Part shown: one piece after another, positions 46,851 to 55,930 of the stretch | Numbering within the stretch: the stretch's first letter is position 1 | Layout of the letters: the number at the start of each line of letters is the position of its first letter | Source of the DNA: Kappaphycus alvarezii | Lineage: Eukaryota > Rhodophyta > Florideophyceae > Gigartinales > Solieriaceae | Length of the DNA stretch: 64,000 bases | NCBI GenBank assembly: GCA_002205965.3 | Contig: NADL03000599.1 | Location: forward strand, 124,001-188,000 | Direction: 5' to 3' | Notes under the pieces: generated by a model | What the model was told of the DNA's origin: nothing | Seen by the model: the letters and a program-made list of their open reading frames with translations, nothing else | The model's database searches: none | Program-made: the position numbers and the translations under genes

Positions 46851-47482
46851 AGCCTGGAGGGGAATCCTCAACCTCCGTCGCGACGCTGCCCGGACTATCC
46901 TCCCCGATTTGCAGGAGTGTGTTCCCGCTGCGGTACATTCTGAAGGTGCACCTGTCGTCAAAACACATTGTAAGACGAGGCTACCCTTATCAGGACCGTC
47001 AAGCCGCCTTCCATCAAGTGGACTTCTTCAGGCAACACATTGCCATAACTCCTCGTGGCGAGAAGAGATGAACGTGCAAATGTTGCAATTGAAAGTTTGA
47101 GCCAAAGCCTCACATGAAGATGTACATCGACACGCCCCACTTAACGACGCGCGGTCACCTGTGCTACTGTTAAAAGCATTGGGACTCGATACAACCTCAC
47201 TTGGCGCCGGAGAACGCATGAGCGAACCCCAACGAAGCATGTTTGCATTGTTTGCAAGAGGCCTGTCGGGTTGATGTCGAGCCTGGCCCGGCATCAGCGA
47301 ACTCTTCCCACACAACTGCAGGTGTTGCCGCTGTCGTTGTACTGGGGATGCCGAGTTTGCTTTCTACTTCCGCTGTGCCTCGCGCGGCGGGCTGTGCCCG
47401 AGCAGCATTCTTTGCAACCAACATTCTGGGCTCCTGCATTCACCTGAGCGACACGAACCACACGATGCGCTCGCTTCTTTGA
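46851..47482 (+). pseudogene. LINE-like pol fragment upstream of the nuclease-like domain
   Basis: 46851-47000 reads WRGILNLRRDAARTILPDLQ. 47243-47482 reads CLQEACRVDVEPGPASAN and AAGCARAAFFATNILGS, which lines up with the AKNIAAAAFLASSAAAN stretch of the 24958-26169 ORF. Stops and phase changes separate the pieces. Confidence 0.45.
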
Positions 47483-47499
47483 CCCCTTCACTAACCCGC

Positions 47500-47660
47500 A
47501 ACTTCCCAGTCCACCCCTCCGTGCATCGAGAGAAAAATGCCTTACAGTGAGCTCTACGTACAGTAGCACAACGTACAGCACCCGTTGAGTCCTGGGTACA
47601 GTAATCATTGAGAAATGCCTTACAGTGGGCTCTCCTTACAGAAGCACAACGTATAGAACC
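47500..47660 (+). repeat. imperfect tandem duplication of about 70 bp
   Basis: GCCTTACAGTGAGCTCTACG...AGCACAACGTACAG is followed by GCCTTACAGTGGGCTCTCCT...AGCACAACGTATAG. A related phrase (ACCCGTT-AGTCCTGG, then AATCATTGAG) at 47581-47612 recurs at 48637-48669. Confidence 0.65.
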
Positions 47661-48557
47661 CATTTAAGTGTTCTATATCGAGCCTGGTGCGGGTCGGCGG
47701 CAAAGTCCTTCTGGCAGGATGATGAATGGGCAAGATTCCCCAACCCCGCAACGCACTCGGAAGAAGATATTCAACGAAGGATTCGCCGCCAAGCATACAT
47801 GGAGACGCCTGCAGCAGCGTTCCTCACTGCGCATCCGTCTGCGGTCAACCGAACGTACGACGAGATGTGGACAGTAATGCTCAGTCGCCATCTGGGAGTG
47901 CCCGTGTTTGATGACGCTGCTCCGCTGCGGTGCGTGGAGTGCCACAGGCCCATGGACGTTCTAGGAGACCATGCAGCAGACTTATGCAACAAAGGTCTCG
48001 GATGGACCAACCGTCACACATCGGTGGTAAAGGCACTTGGCCGAGAGCTGTTCGAGGCAGCAGAAGTCATCGTTCAAAAAGAAGTGAAGTACCTACTTCC
48101 TGGACTGAACGCGCGACCCGCAGACATTCTGGTTTACCCAAGGTCTGATGCAACAAACACCCAATCCCCTCTCCCAGTGGCGTATGACGTGACTGTATCA
48201 TCCCCGTTCCAAGAGAGCTGCAAATCAATGGTAGCACGGGAAGCGCGAGCTGTTGCAAACGCAGCAGGAAAGCGGAAGAAGAGAGACTTAGCTACGAAAG
48301 TGGCAGCGATTCCAGGCGAGGCAATACCGGGACGATCAAGGCTAGGATGGGATTTTGTACCACTAGCCTTCAACTCGTTAGGAACACCCTCTTTAAAAAC
48401 ATCCAAGGTTACAGAGACATACGCGGCAGCAGTAGCGTCTCGTAGCGGATGCTCGACTGGAGGAGTGAAGACTCGCCTGTATCAGAAGCTTAGCTACTCA
48501 ATCTGGTCAACATGTGCAGCATCCGTTTTGTCGCGCACCGCAACACGCAGAGCTTAG
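47625..48557 (+). pseudogene. LINE-like pol C-terminus: zinc cluster and PD-(D/E)XK-like domain
   Basis: 310 codons, intact. The first codon is GTG, so this is a continuation of upstream pol, not a true start. Cys103, Cys106, His116 and Cys121 (LRCVECHRPM ... GDHAADLC) form the zinc cluster, followed by RH at 130-131, RPADILVYP (164-172) and AYDVTVSSP (186-194), the RP-x-D and DVT blocks. The Lys-rich helix RKKRDLATKVAA follows. The order matches 24958-26169, but here the Asp of the RPAD block is kept. In related elements this region is thought to bind or cut target DNA. Being open while its neighbours are broken suggests relative youth. Confidence 0.7.
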
Positions 48558-48709
48558 TCACCCAATTCCAACTTAATTTTAAGTACTTTGCAACGTTGCA
48601 CGTTTGGACTGTACACCAGTGATAAAAGATGAACCCAACCCGTTTAGTCCTGGTATAATAATCATTGAGGCCCAGTAACCGGGGCTACTGGGAGCATACT
48701 TCAGGCGCC

Positions 48710-48922
48710 CTACGTTAGCACCCACTCACCTTGCGTCGGTGTTTCCATATCGTCAGCTTCACCAAGGCTTGGACGACGAGAGGTTGATGCGATTTCATCG
48801 CGGAGTCGAGCCTTGTGACTTGAACTAATGTCGCTCGGTCGTACTTCCATGCTGCAACGACCAGTCCTTAGGGGCGTATAACGGTGACTGCAAGCAAGCA
48901 TTTCCGGCAGACAGATTCTCAT
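48710..48922 (-). pseudogene. gypsy element 2 coding after integrase (ORF3 N-terminal part?)
   Basis: A 70-codon frame with EVRPSDISSSHKARLRDE, ASTSRRPSLGEADDMETP and a stop at 48710, directly beside the LINE-like insertion. It is hydrophilic and coding-like, and it lies between the integrase C-terminus and the ORF3 part at 43.65-44.4 kb, so it is probably the part of ORF3 cut off by the insertions. Confidence 0.4.
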
Positions 48923-49095
48923 GGCGTGCAGTCTTTACATTGTCTGAAACTGGCCGCGCAATTTCCTGCAAGAGACTGGCTTATGTTACAGGGTGAAAAG
49001 TGGCTTCCGCCAGTAGCGTCCTCGGGACGTCTCGCAAGGATCATTTCCACCCATTACGTGCGTGTAGGGATGACGCAGGCAGCTGAAACCACGTC

Positions 49096-49800
49096 CTACC
49101 CAGCAGCTCGCTGGGGGCCGGGTCTCCGACACCTACAGATCCTTGGAATGATGCGAGAGTACCTAGACCATCTTGGTTCGCGCAAGATGAGGTCAGCAAC
49201 GAAATTGTGTCCCACCTGCAGGGTCTGTAGGGTCCTGGAGGCCGACTTCTGGACAGGGTCCGAAGGCCGTAGCGTAGCCTCCCAATGGGAGTCCGGCCAG
49301 TATTTTTTGAGCAGGTTAGCATCCCTCTTGGGTACAAAGATGTCATGTACACGCACCACCACTTCCGGTAGCTCACTTTCCGGGGTCCATCTCGGCGATC
49401 TTCTTCCCGACATTTGCACCTTGAAATGCCGCTCTAAATCTCCGGTCTTCTCATTCCTCCTTGTCTCTTCTCCTGATACTTTTTTCGTAAGGAATCCGGA
49501 AACACACCACCGGCCGGGTGTCAGTTTATTCAACTTCATCTCCAATTATTCGCAGCCTGTTGGCCTGTGCCCGGCTACCTTACCCCCCATCTGAGACTCC
49601 AATATATACCCGACTATTCCTAGCCTTCCCTTGACCCGATACAGTCCAATCCAGGGCTTGATAACCTTATTTCTTTCTGTTTTGCTCAGCTCCTCCGACC
49701 ATAGCAAGACGCGCTCCCCCTCCTTAAACTCGATCGGATTGACATGTAAGTCATAATTCTACTTGGCTCTTGATCCTGAACTCCGACCTCCGGCATATAA
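49096..49800 (-). pseudogene. gypsy integrase C-terminal region
   Basis: A 149-codon ORF (49545-49096) reads LNKLTPGRWCVSGFLTKK and EVVVRVHDIFVPKRDANLLK, preceded by KTERNKVIKPWIGLYRVKGR and GYILESQ in the upstream phase, the P-W-x-G-P/L-Y-x-V beta domain typical of gypsy integrases. No chromodomain was seen. Confidence 0.7.
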
Positions 49801-50640
49801 GAGGCGATGAAGAAGTTCTAAGCCTCTGAAAAGATCCTCCGGCTCGTCTTCAAAGCATGCTGTATCCATTTCGCCCCAGGACCGGAATTATTCCACCCCA
49901 AACATAGCCTTGTACGGCGTGATACCTGTCGCTGCGCACACGGCAGTATTATACCGTAAACATGCTAAAGTGACTTGATCATCCCAATCCTTCGTGCCGG
50001 TGGCCATAAAACCCGCAAGGTCTTTGATGCGGCTACGCTTCTATCTCTCTACCATGCCATTTGCTTGTGGGTGGAAGGATAGGCCAGCATTCAACCGATG
50101 CCCAGGAGATCAGTCAGGCTTTTCACTACCGATCCAGTCATTTTTGGAACCCCATCCAACATCAAGGTCCCCATCGGGCCGAATATCGATATCAATTGAT
50201 GGATGAGGACTCTCGAGATAGTTTCAGCTCTTTAATCGGGAATGTCTTTAGCCCTCAAAAATCTTGTGAAGACATCCACCATTGATAGAACCTTGATTTT
50301 ACGGCCTGTCGTGCGTGTAAGGATCGTCTGGATTTCAAAAGCAACCTGCTAAAACCTTCGTTTCGGATGGACCACCTCCAAAGAGACCTGCAGGGATGTA
50401 TTACGCCCCCGTGCCACTGTGCAATGCAGACAGTTCCCCAAGAATGCCGCCGCATCACGATTCATACCCTTCCAGTAGTATCGAGGAAGCAACTTGTAAA
50501 TCGTCCGTCCGAGACCATACTGCCCATTCATTGTGAACCATGGACCTATTTCAAGAACTCAGGCACTAGTGCCTTTGGCGTCACGATAGGAGGCTTATCT
50601 CTTCCGGATTTTCGCATAAACTTGTCATCATCCACCACGA
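49801..50640 (-). pseudogene. gypsy integrase zinc domain and catalytic core
   Basis: Zinc (H2C2) part at 50531-50400: RTIYKLLPRYYWKGMNRD, then CLHCTVARG. Core at about 50300-50060: SMVDVFTRFLRAKDIP (first Asp), ISIFGPMGTLMLDGVPKMTG (second Asp in the D-G context), SLTDLLGIG. The third block, normally NGxVER, reads MAW then a stop, so the catalytic Glu is lost. Several stops are present. Confidence 0.82.
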
Positions 50641-50959
50641 ACTTATCTCGCGATCGTGCGTAAGGCTGAAGATCCCCAAATTCTGCGATCTGTGCCTCCC
50701 GCAATCCCTACTTTTCTGGCAGTTACCGTTATTGGTCGAGTTTTGATGTTCCTCCATGATAGTATTCTACAAATATCGAGATGGATTCGTTCCTTACCTC
50801 CTCCCTATCCCGCTTCAAGCTCTTGGAGTCAATCTCCCCGCAGCACCTCTGAAATAGAGGCTTTGGGACGGCGTCCCGGCTCAGGGTGTCTGGGAGCACT
50901 AGCTCCGGTCCGTTACGGTGCTCGCTCTCGAAGTCAAAATCCTGAATTGCGTTGACCCA

Positions 50960-51286
50960 CCTGGCCAGCTTCTCCCGAGGCTGTTTAAGGTTAAGCGAAA
51001 ACTTCAGACAAATGTTCTTTCACTTCTGTGAAAGATTCTCTATGCAGATAAAGCCGCCATTTTTGTAAGGTATACACGATTGCCAAACACTCTTTCTCGG
51101 TGGGTGCATAGTTCTTCTCTGATTTCCTAAGGGCGCTGCTGGCAAACGGGACGGGACTCCATCTACCCGTCTCATAGGCTTGAAGCAAAACTCCACCGAG
51201 TCCGTATGAGCTAGCATCTGCCATCACCCTTTTGTTTGATCCACGGATAGGCGCGGCCAAGAACTCCGGCTTACTTTAGGCATCAT
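50960..51286 (-). pseudogene. gypsy RNase H
   Basis: 51260-50991: RVMADASSYGLGGVLLQ, PVPFASSALRKSEKNYAPTE, KECLAIVYTLQKWRLYLH. These are the D-A-S, the A-P-T-E-K-E and the W-R-x-Y-L blocks of the Ty3-type RNase H, intact over 89 codons. Confidence 0.9.
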
Positions 51287-52272
51287 TTAATATTTTCCAG
51301 GCCTCCTCTTGCGCCACACCTCATTTATCCGACCATTCGGGTTCTTTATGTGGCCTTTTCTTGGAAAACATGTTCCCTTGAGGGCGTCATAGAGTGAGGC
51401 CGCTTTGTCAGCAAAATGGTCGACGAATGCAGCGAGGAGGTTCAAGAGCCCCGAAAAGCTCATTAGTTCATCCCTTGATGCCGGCTCGATCAGGTTCCTG
51501 ATAGCCTCAATGTGCTTTTCGGAAGGTCTCAACCCTTCTCGTGCACTACGAGTCCCAAAACTTCCGCTTGCCGAACCCAAAAGGAGCACTTTGATAACTT
51601 GTGTCTCACACCCGCTTTGAGCAGAGTATCCAATATGGCACCTAAGGAATCGAGATGCTCCTTCTCAATGCTAGTTCCGATGCATGTATCATCTAGGTAA
51701 GCCATGACATATCTCACTTTTAGGTACCCCAAGATGTGGTTGAATACCCGTTGGAAAGTTCCAGGAGCGTTTTTAAAGCACATAGGAAGACGGGTTTATT
51801 GATACAGGTCTAGCACTGTGCGCACCGCCGTAAATGGCATGGAATCAGGATTTAAAGGGACCTGTTAGAAGCCATCCCTAAGGTAAAAGACTGAGAAGAC
51901 ATTATTACCGCCCAACCAGTCAAAGATCTCTCTCATGTTCTCCATTGGGTAAGAGTCTGTGATAGTGAGATCATTTAGGCGTCGGATATCAGATGTAACC
52001 CGAATTCCTGATTCTTCCTTTTTCACAATCCGTCAGTATCCCCAAGGGGATACTGACGGCTCTAGAACCCCAAGGTCAATAAGCCTCTGCATTGAAACTT
52101 GCTCGATCTCTTCCTCTTTGGGCGATCTCCTCCGCATAGGGGCACAGACCGGCTCTAAGTTGAGCTTTAGGGATATCCTGTGCTATATACCTACATTTTT
52201 CCCAAGGACCCTGAAAATATCTCGACGCTACCACAACAGATTGCGAAGCTTCTTTTGAATCTCCTAGCTTGA
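51287..52272 (-). pseudogene. gypsy reverse transcriptase
   Basis: From 52.26 kb: APMRRRSPKEEEIEQVSM, LGVLEPSVSPWGY, a stop, RIVKKEESGIRVTSDIRRLN, DSYPMENMREIFDWLGG, then CFKNAPGTFQRVFNHIL (51783 onward), YVMAYLDDTCIG with the catalytic Asp pair (LDD codons inside 51689-51700), and GLRPSEKHIEAIRNL of the connection. Order and spacing are complete for a gypsy RT; a handful of stops and shifts disable it. Confidence 0.92.
52030..52059. repeat. 30-base palindrome inside the RT sequence
   Basis: Arms CCGTCAGTATCCCC and GGGGATACTGACGG (14 bases each, perfect) around AA. It covers the SPWG block and creates the in-frame stop right after it. Confidence 0.85.
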
Positions 52273-53215
52273 AGAAAAATCGGAAAGGTCCATGGGAGTT
52301 ACGGCATTGTCCACTTCATTGTCCTCAATGACCGCTTGAATTGTCTCATGCTCGAATCCTCTTTGCTCTTTCTGTGCGGTTAGCGAACCTTTAGACCTGT
52401 AGACTGAAGCACTGCCGCAAGCCTAGAAATGATACTCACCACGGTGCCATAGTCCCCCGATACCAGAATTGCTTGCTCCTGGAGACTTGCAGGCAGACCT
52501 GCTTTAAAGCGGTTGAGCATGATTTCGTCTTAGATTGTGATCTGCAGAGTCATGGAAGCAGACTTTTAGCGTTCTCCAAAAGCGGACACGGTTTCATATT
52601 TCTGATTCCATTTATTGTTGAAGAACTTATCTTGCAATGCACTTAGCTGTGCTTTGTTGCACAGTCTAGCCTCCAAGTGGTCCCAGAGCTCCTAGGCTTT
52701 GGAATTCTAGTGTACAATCGCCACATTCTCAAAGACTCCAGCCGCATCCTCTTCGAAGGGAAAAGACAGAAGGCGCCTCTCTTCACTCTCCTGAATCGGA
52801 AAGTACTTCAACGGGCGGTACCAAGTTCGTTTGGCATCAAAGAAAGAGCCGTCTCTGGCCTTACGACAACGACAGTTTTCGAGAGAGCTTTTGTATATCT
52901 TGTGGGCTACTTGTACACGGTAAGTGCCGCAGGAATCCTTCTTCGAGTCAATCCTGTCTTCATCTTCATCGGCCGCAATCCCCGTATGAGCCTCGTCTGC
53001 GTGCCTTCCGCAGACAGACTCCTTGGAAGCCCCTTTGTCTGGTCGAACTTACTAGTAAGCTGAGGTGTCTCCTTTACAATGGCTAAAATACCATTAACCG
53101 CCCCACGGAATTCCTCGATCACCTCAACAGTGCACTGAATGTCTTGTGGCGTGACTTCGCCTTTGATTTCAACCTCGGCTGATGAATCCCCCAGTCTTGA
53201 GAAATCGGGTCTCCT
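52273..53215 (-). pseudogene. gypsy element 2 gag, with gag-pol deletion
   Basis: Same protein as in element 1 but without the MITE-like insertion: IEEFRGAVNGILAIVKET (53122 onward), DEDEDRIDSKKDS, ELWDHLEARLCNKAQLSA, KWNQKYETVSAFGER, then directly DEIMLNRFKAGLPASLQEQ. At about 52.4 kb the capsid is followed at once by QKEQRGFEHETIQAVIEDN and TPMDLSDFSS, the linker before RT. The zinc knuckle and protease expected between them are missing. Confidence 0.8.
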
Positions 53216-53660
53216 GGCCGAAGCATAGCACCTTCCTGGGCTCGATCCCGTAATTATTAATGTGGGTTCGCTCTTGTTCCTGGGCGAACCATTCTTCTTT
53301 CTTTAGGCGAAACTTGACGTTATCAGTCAGCAGGTTGCGACCATGGTTCTGACTTCGACTTTGTTCAAGGACGTCTCCTCTCGAACCGGCAAACTATCGC
53401 CTCGTGCGCAGAAACTTCTTTCCGAGAGTCTTCTTCCATGTTATCAGCTTATAGTCATTGATTAACATGCCTACGAGAAGTCTGAATCCCAAGAGCCTGC
53501 GAAGTGTGCCTGAAAGACTCACCAAACACAAATATTTTCAGAAACGGAGCTACCTTGCCTTAAAGAACGGATTGCCGTCCACATATTCCAAGAAAATAGT
53601 ACCCTGATTGCACCCTCACAATGATTGGCTCGGGTAGTCGTGCTGGTAAAATTGATTTCA

Positions 53661-53959
53661 TGTTACAGCTCCACTCCGAAGTTGTAACTCATGGATCAGG
53701 TCGCTTGTCACACGAAAACTAATGCCTCCCTGGATTCGGAGACCATGCCAGGGGCATTTTATACAGACTCGCGAGGTGCCGTAAAGTCACTAATATACTA
53801 CTTTATTGTGCACTAAAATGCACCAAATGCAGTAATTGAATCGAATGCAGTAGTTGCATTTGACACGAAAGCACTCATGCAATGTTCCGATAATGCAACT
53901 GTCACTGAACTAGACTGGTAATACACGTGCACATTCCACTAACTAATTAAGCCGTAACA
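53661..53959 (-). repeat. 5' LTR of gypsy element 2
   Basis: 299 bases between TGTTACAGCTCC (53661) and GCCGTAACA (53959). On the minus strand GTCTGTATAAAATGCCCC gives a TATA-box-like site. The inner flank CATGAAATCAATTTTACC marks the primer-binding region; the outer flank is GTAC. Confidence 0.88.
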
Positions 53960-53963
53960 GTAC

Positions 53964-54188
53964 TGTTAGTGTTCAATTAGTGCGTTTCATGGGCACGTGT
54001 ATTGGCAGCGAATTTCAGTAACACCTAGAGTATTGTACCGTCCGAAACGTGCCTAGTCTGCATTCAGTGAAACTCTTTGGTGTATATAAAGTTGCCCTGA
54101 CCTGGTCTTCGTGACCAGAGAGGCATAAGTGGTTGGAGGTACAAAAGTCCTGGTCCGCGATTTGCAACTTCGGAGTGAAGCTGTAACA
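53964..54188 (+). repeat. inverted LTR copy, head to head with the 53661-53959 LTR
   Basis: TGTTAGTGTTCAATTAGTGCG at 53964 to GAAGCTGTAACA at 54188, the LTR of the same family in opposite orientation, shortened to 225 bases. It has GTGTATATAAAGTTGCCC as a TATA-like site. Only GTAC (53960-53963) separates it from the neighbouring LTR. After it comes TAAGATCGATTGTGG, similar to the primer-binding flank, so a further element of the family may once have continued rightwards. Confidence 0.75.
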
Positions 54189-54528
54189 TAAGATCGATTG
54201 TGGGAGTACAGGTGCTCGCCTTTTGAGGAAATAATTCGGGAAGTTGTGGGTCAGTACCTTTTTGAGCAAGACGGTCAAAGGTTCGAAGTGGTGAACGCAA
54301 TCGGGAAATGCGGAAGGAGAGTTGACGCCTATAAAACGCGACAAAAGTATATGTGAGTTGGGAGGGAGAGCAACCACGGAATTGCAAGATGGAAAAGGTG
54401 CAAAGCACCACATGCCTGTTGCATGAGGCTGTCAAAGGCGCGCTAAGGGTGCTTAGGCTAGTGGAGGGGTGGTGTTCTCCACTGTAGCGGCATGCGAAAT
54501 ATAGCGGTTGAGGCACAAAAAGGACTGA

Positions 54529-54687
54529 GATAAGGCACGGAAGGCTGCCCAAGATGCGTTGGCGGCAACGGAAAGGGCATTAAAGATATGGACCGCCGAA
54601 ATTGTGCAAGCACATCTCCAATCTGCTGAAACTCTCTCAAGGGACGGTCGGATCAAAGAACCATCCCGGAACTTGATTAGAACCTGA
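54529..54687 (+). pseudogene. coiled-coil-like fragment
   Basis: A 52-codon open frame between stops, without ATG: DKARKAAQDALAATERALKI, WTAEIVQAHLQSAETLSRD, GRIKEPSRN. Strong Ala/Glu/Lys/Arg heptad character. The opposite-strand ORF 54453-54794 is probably its shadow. It might be internal coding of the element attached to the inverted LTR. No family was recognised. Confidence 0.35.
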
Positions 54688-54838
54688 TCAATGATTTCAG
54701 CTCCTTCGCCCCCTATACGGACTATGCGACGCAGATGAATTAATGACCATAAGAATAGAGCGGAATCAACGAAAACACCTCTAAATGAAGCCATTTCCCA
54801 TATATCTATCCCTCTGTGATTTCCTTCCGGATGAAGTA

Positions 54839-55072
54839 CTAAAAGGAATAAGTGATGGCCACGTTGATAAACTCATCCGTTGCGAGGATTACAACTTCTG
54901 AAATCATTTCTGGAAGATTAAGCAGAAGTTCAGAATGACGGAGAAGTCCTTTATGTACTTTGACATCACCGGTTTTCTCATTCGTCAAGATAGGAACGGG
55001 GAGATTCCCATCGACCAATCTGGATTTTTGCGAAAGTTGTAGAACTTTCCGGAAAACGCTTTCTTCTTCCAT
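54839..55072 (-). CDS. unrecognised 77-codon ORF
   Basis: Starts MEEESVFRKVLQLSQKSR and contains VPILTNEKTGDVKVHKGLL, RHSELLLNLPEMISEVVIL. The KVHKGLLRHSE stretch loosely recalls the BTB/POZ fold (VHK..L...S), but the domain would be truncated. It reads as real protein, possibly the C-terminal piece of the frame at 55104-55388, which is in another phase. Confidence 0.4.
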   Translation of the reverse strand: MEEESVFRKVLQLSQKSRLVDGNLPVPILTNEKTGDVKVHKGLLRHSELLLNLPEMISEVVILATDEFINVAITYSF

Positions 55073-55103
55073 CTTCGATCACCTAGCATGAAAATTACTG
55101 GAG

Positions 55104-55388
55104 TTACGTCGAAAATTTTGAAGCTGCGCAAGTAACAAAGGAAAGTTTCCTCGAAAAAAAGCAAATAACATTCTTCGTCTGAACAAGGCCATCGCGTACG
55201 CTATCTGCAATCTCCAATGCCTCAGGGATACCAAACTAGAAGGAAATCATCTTCCCATTGCCGGATTTTTTGACTAATCCCAGAAAAAAAGCACTTATCT
55301 CTCGTCGCAGCTCTACCAACTCGTCTTCCTCTGGGATGAAAATAGAAACGTTTACCCGACTCCCGCAAATTCTATAATGCTCTTCGAC
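55104..55388 (-). pseudogene. 95-codon frame with one internal stop, unknown
   Basis: NVSIFIPEEDELVELRREIS, FFLGLVKKSGNGKMISF, a TAG at 55236-55238, then FGIPEALEIADSVRDGLVQ and KNVICFFSRKLSFVTCAAS, ending at TAA. It lies immediately upstream of 54839-55072 on the same strand; together they look like one broken gene. No family was recognised. Confidence 0.4.
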
Positions 55389-55489
55389 TCACAAGGTCTG
55401 TAATGGCGAGAAAATTGATTGCTTTTATCGACATGTACAATATAAAGATCGCATAATCCCTCTACTTATCCTATGTACATCAAAATCGG

Positions 55490-55930
55490 GTGCCAGTACA
55501 GATATTAACCAGAAATACCTGTATATTCGACGTATTCAGTAAAGAATCAAATGTTTCCGAGAATCGGGTGATGTCAGACAGAGAAGCTGCTTGCGATGGC
55601 TTTCGTGAACACCTCATGTCTAGAATCGGGCTCTTCCGCAGCGAGAAGAACCTTTTATATGCCTTGAAGAAGCTAATGAGTTAGAATGACTTTCACGACG
55701 TGATTCAAACTAGTCTTTTACGAATAAAGGCAGAAAAATGGATTCTATGCAATGAGTTTCTTGGTTTAGCTGTTAATTACCTCTCTCAATTAACCCACTT
55801 CTGTTTCGGGCGAGAAATTGCCTCTATTTGCGCACATTGGCATCCTTTTCAAGCCCAGCTGGATCAAGTCATGCATGGGATTAACCCGTTGTATACTTCA
55901 ACTAAGAAGCAACGATCGCTTTTGTTTTGA
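55490..55930 (+). pseudogene. 146-codon frame with one internal stop, unknown
   Basis: MPVQILTRNTCIFDVFSKES, DREAACDGFREHLMSRIGLF, a TAG at 55682-55684, then DFHDVIQTSLLRIKAEKW and SICAHWHPFQAQLDQVMHG, stop at 55930. Two adjacent short ORFs are thus one frame. It might be gag of the decayed copia downstream; this is inference only. Confidence 0.4.

Larger units (their letters stand above)
45410..48700 (+). mobile_element. LINE-like retroelement nested in gypsy element 2, RT core missing
   Basis: Plus-strand coding opposite to the host element: an ORF1-like protein (45.45-46.69 kb), the shared tail motif at 46797, then C-terminal pol pieces (46.85-48.56 kb) closely similar in plan to 24958-26169. 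No RT palm (YxDD) is visible between ORF1 and the C-terminal part, so the centre is deleted or two truncated copies are joined at 46.8 kb. The left boundary is estimated from the truncated R4 unit, the right from where gypsy coding resumes (48710). Confidence 0.65.
43282..53959 (-). mobile_element. Ty3/gypsy element 2 with gag, pol and ORF3; hosts a nested LINE-like element
   Basis: Minus-strand order: 5' LTR 53959-53661, gag, RT, RNase H, integrase, ORF3 pieces, 3' LTR 43580-43282. Both LTRs are 299 bases with TGTTAC/GTAACA-type ends. The flanks are GTAC (53960-53963) and GTAG (43278-43281), consistent with a GTAC duplication with one change. Gag passes almost directly into the pre-RT linker near 52.4 kb, so zinc knuckle and protease seem to have been deleted. 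A plus-strand LINE-like element occupies about 45.4-48.7 kb. Confidence 0.85.

Noticed and set aside
54064-54552. 162-codon minus-strand ORF
   Set aside because: It crosses the inverted LTR and the strand opposite the coiled-coil-like frame; composition is Ser/Leu/Pro-rich as expected for a shadow.
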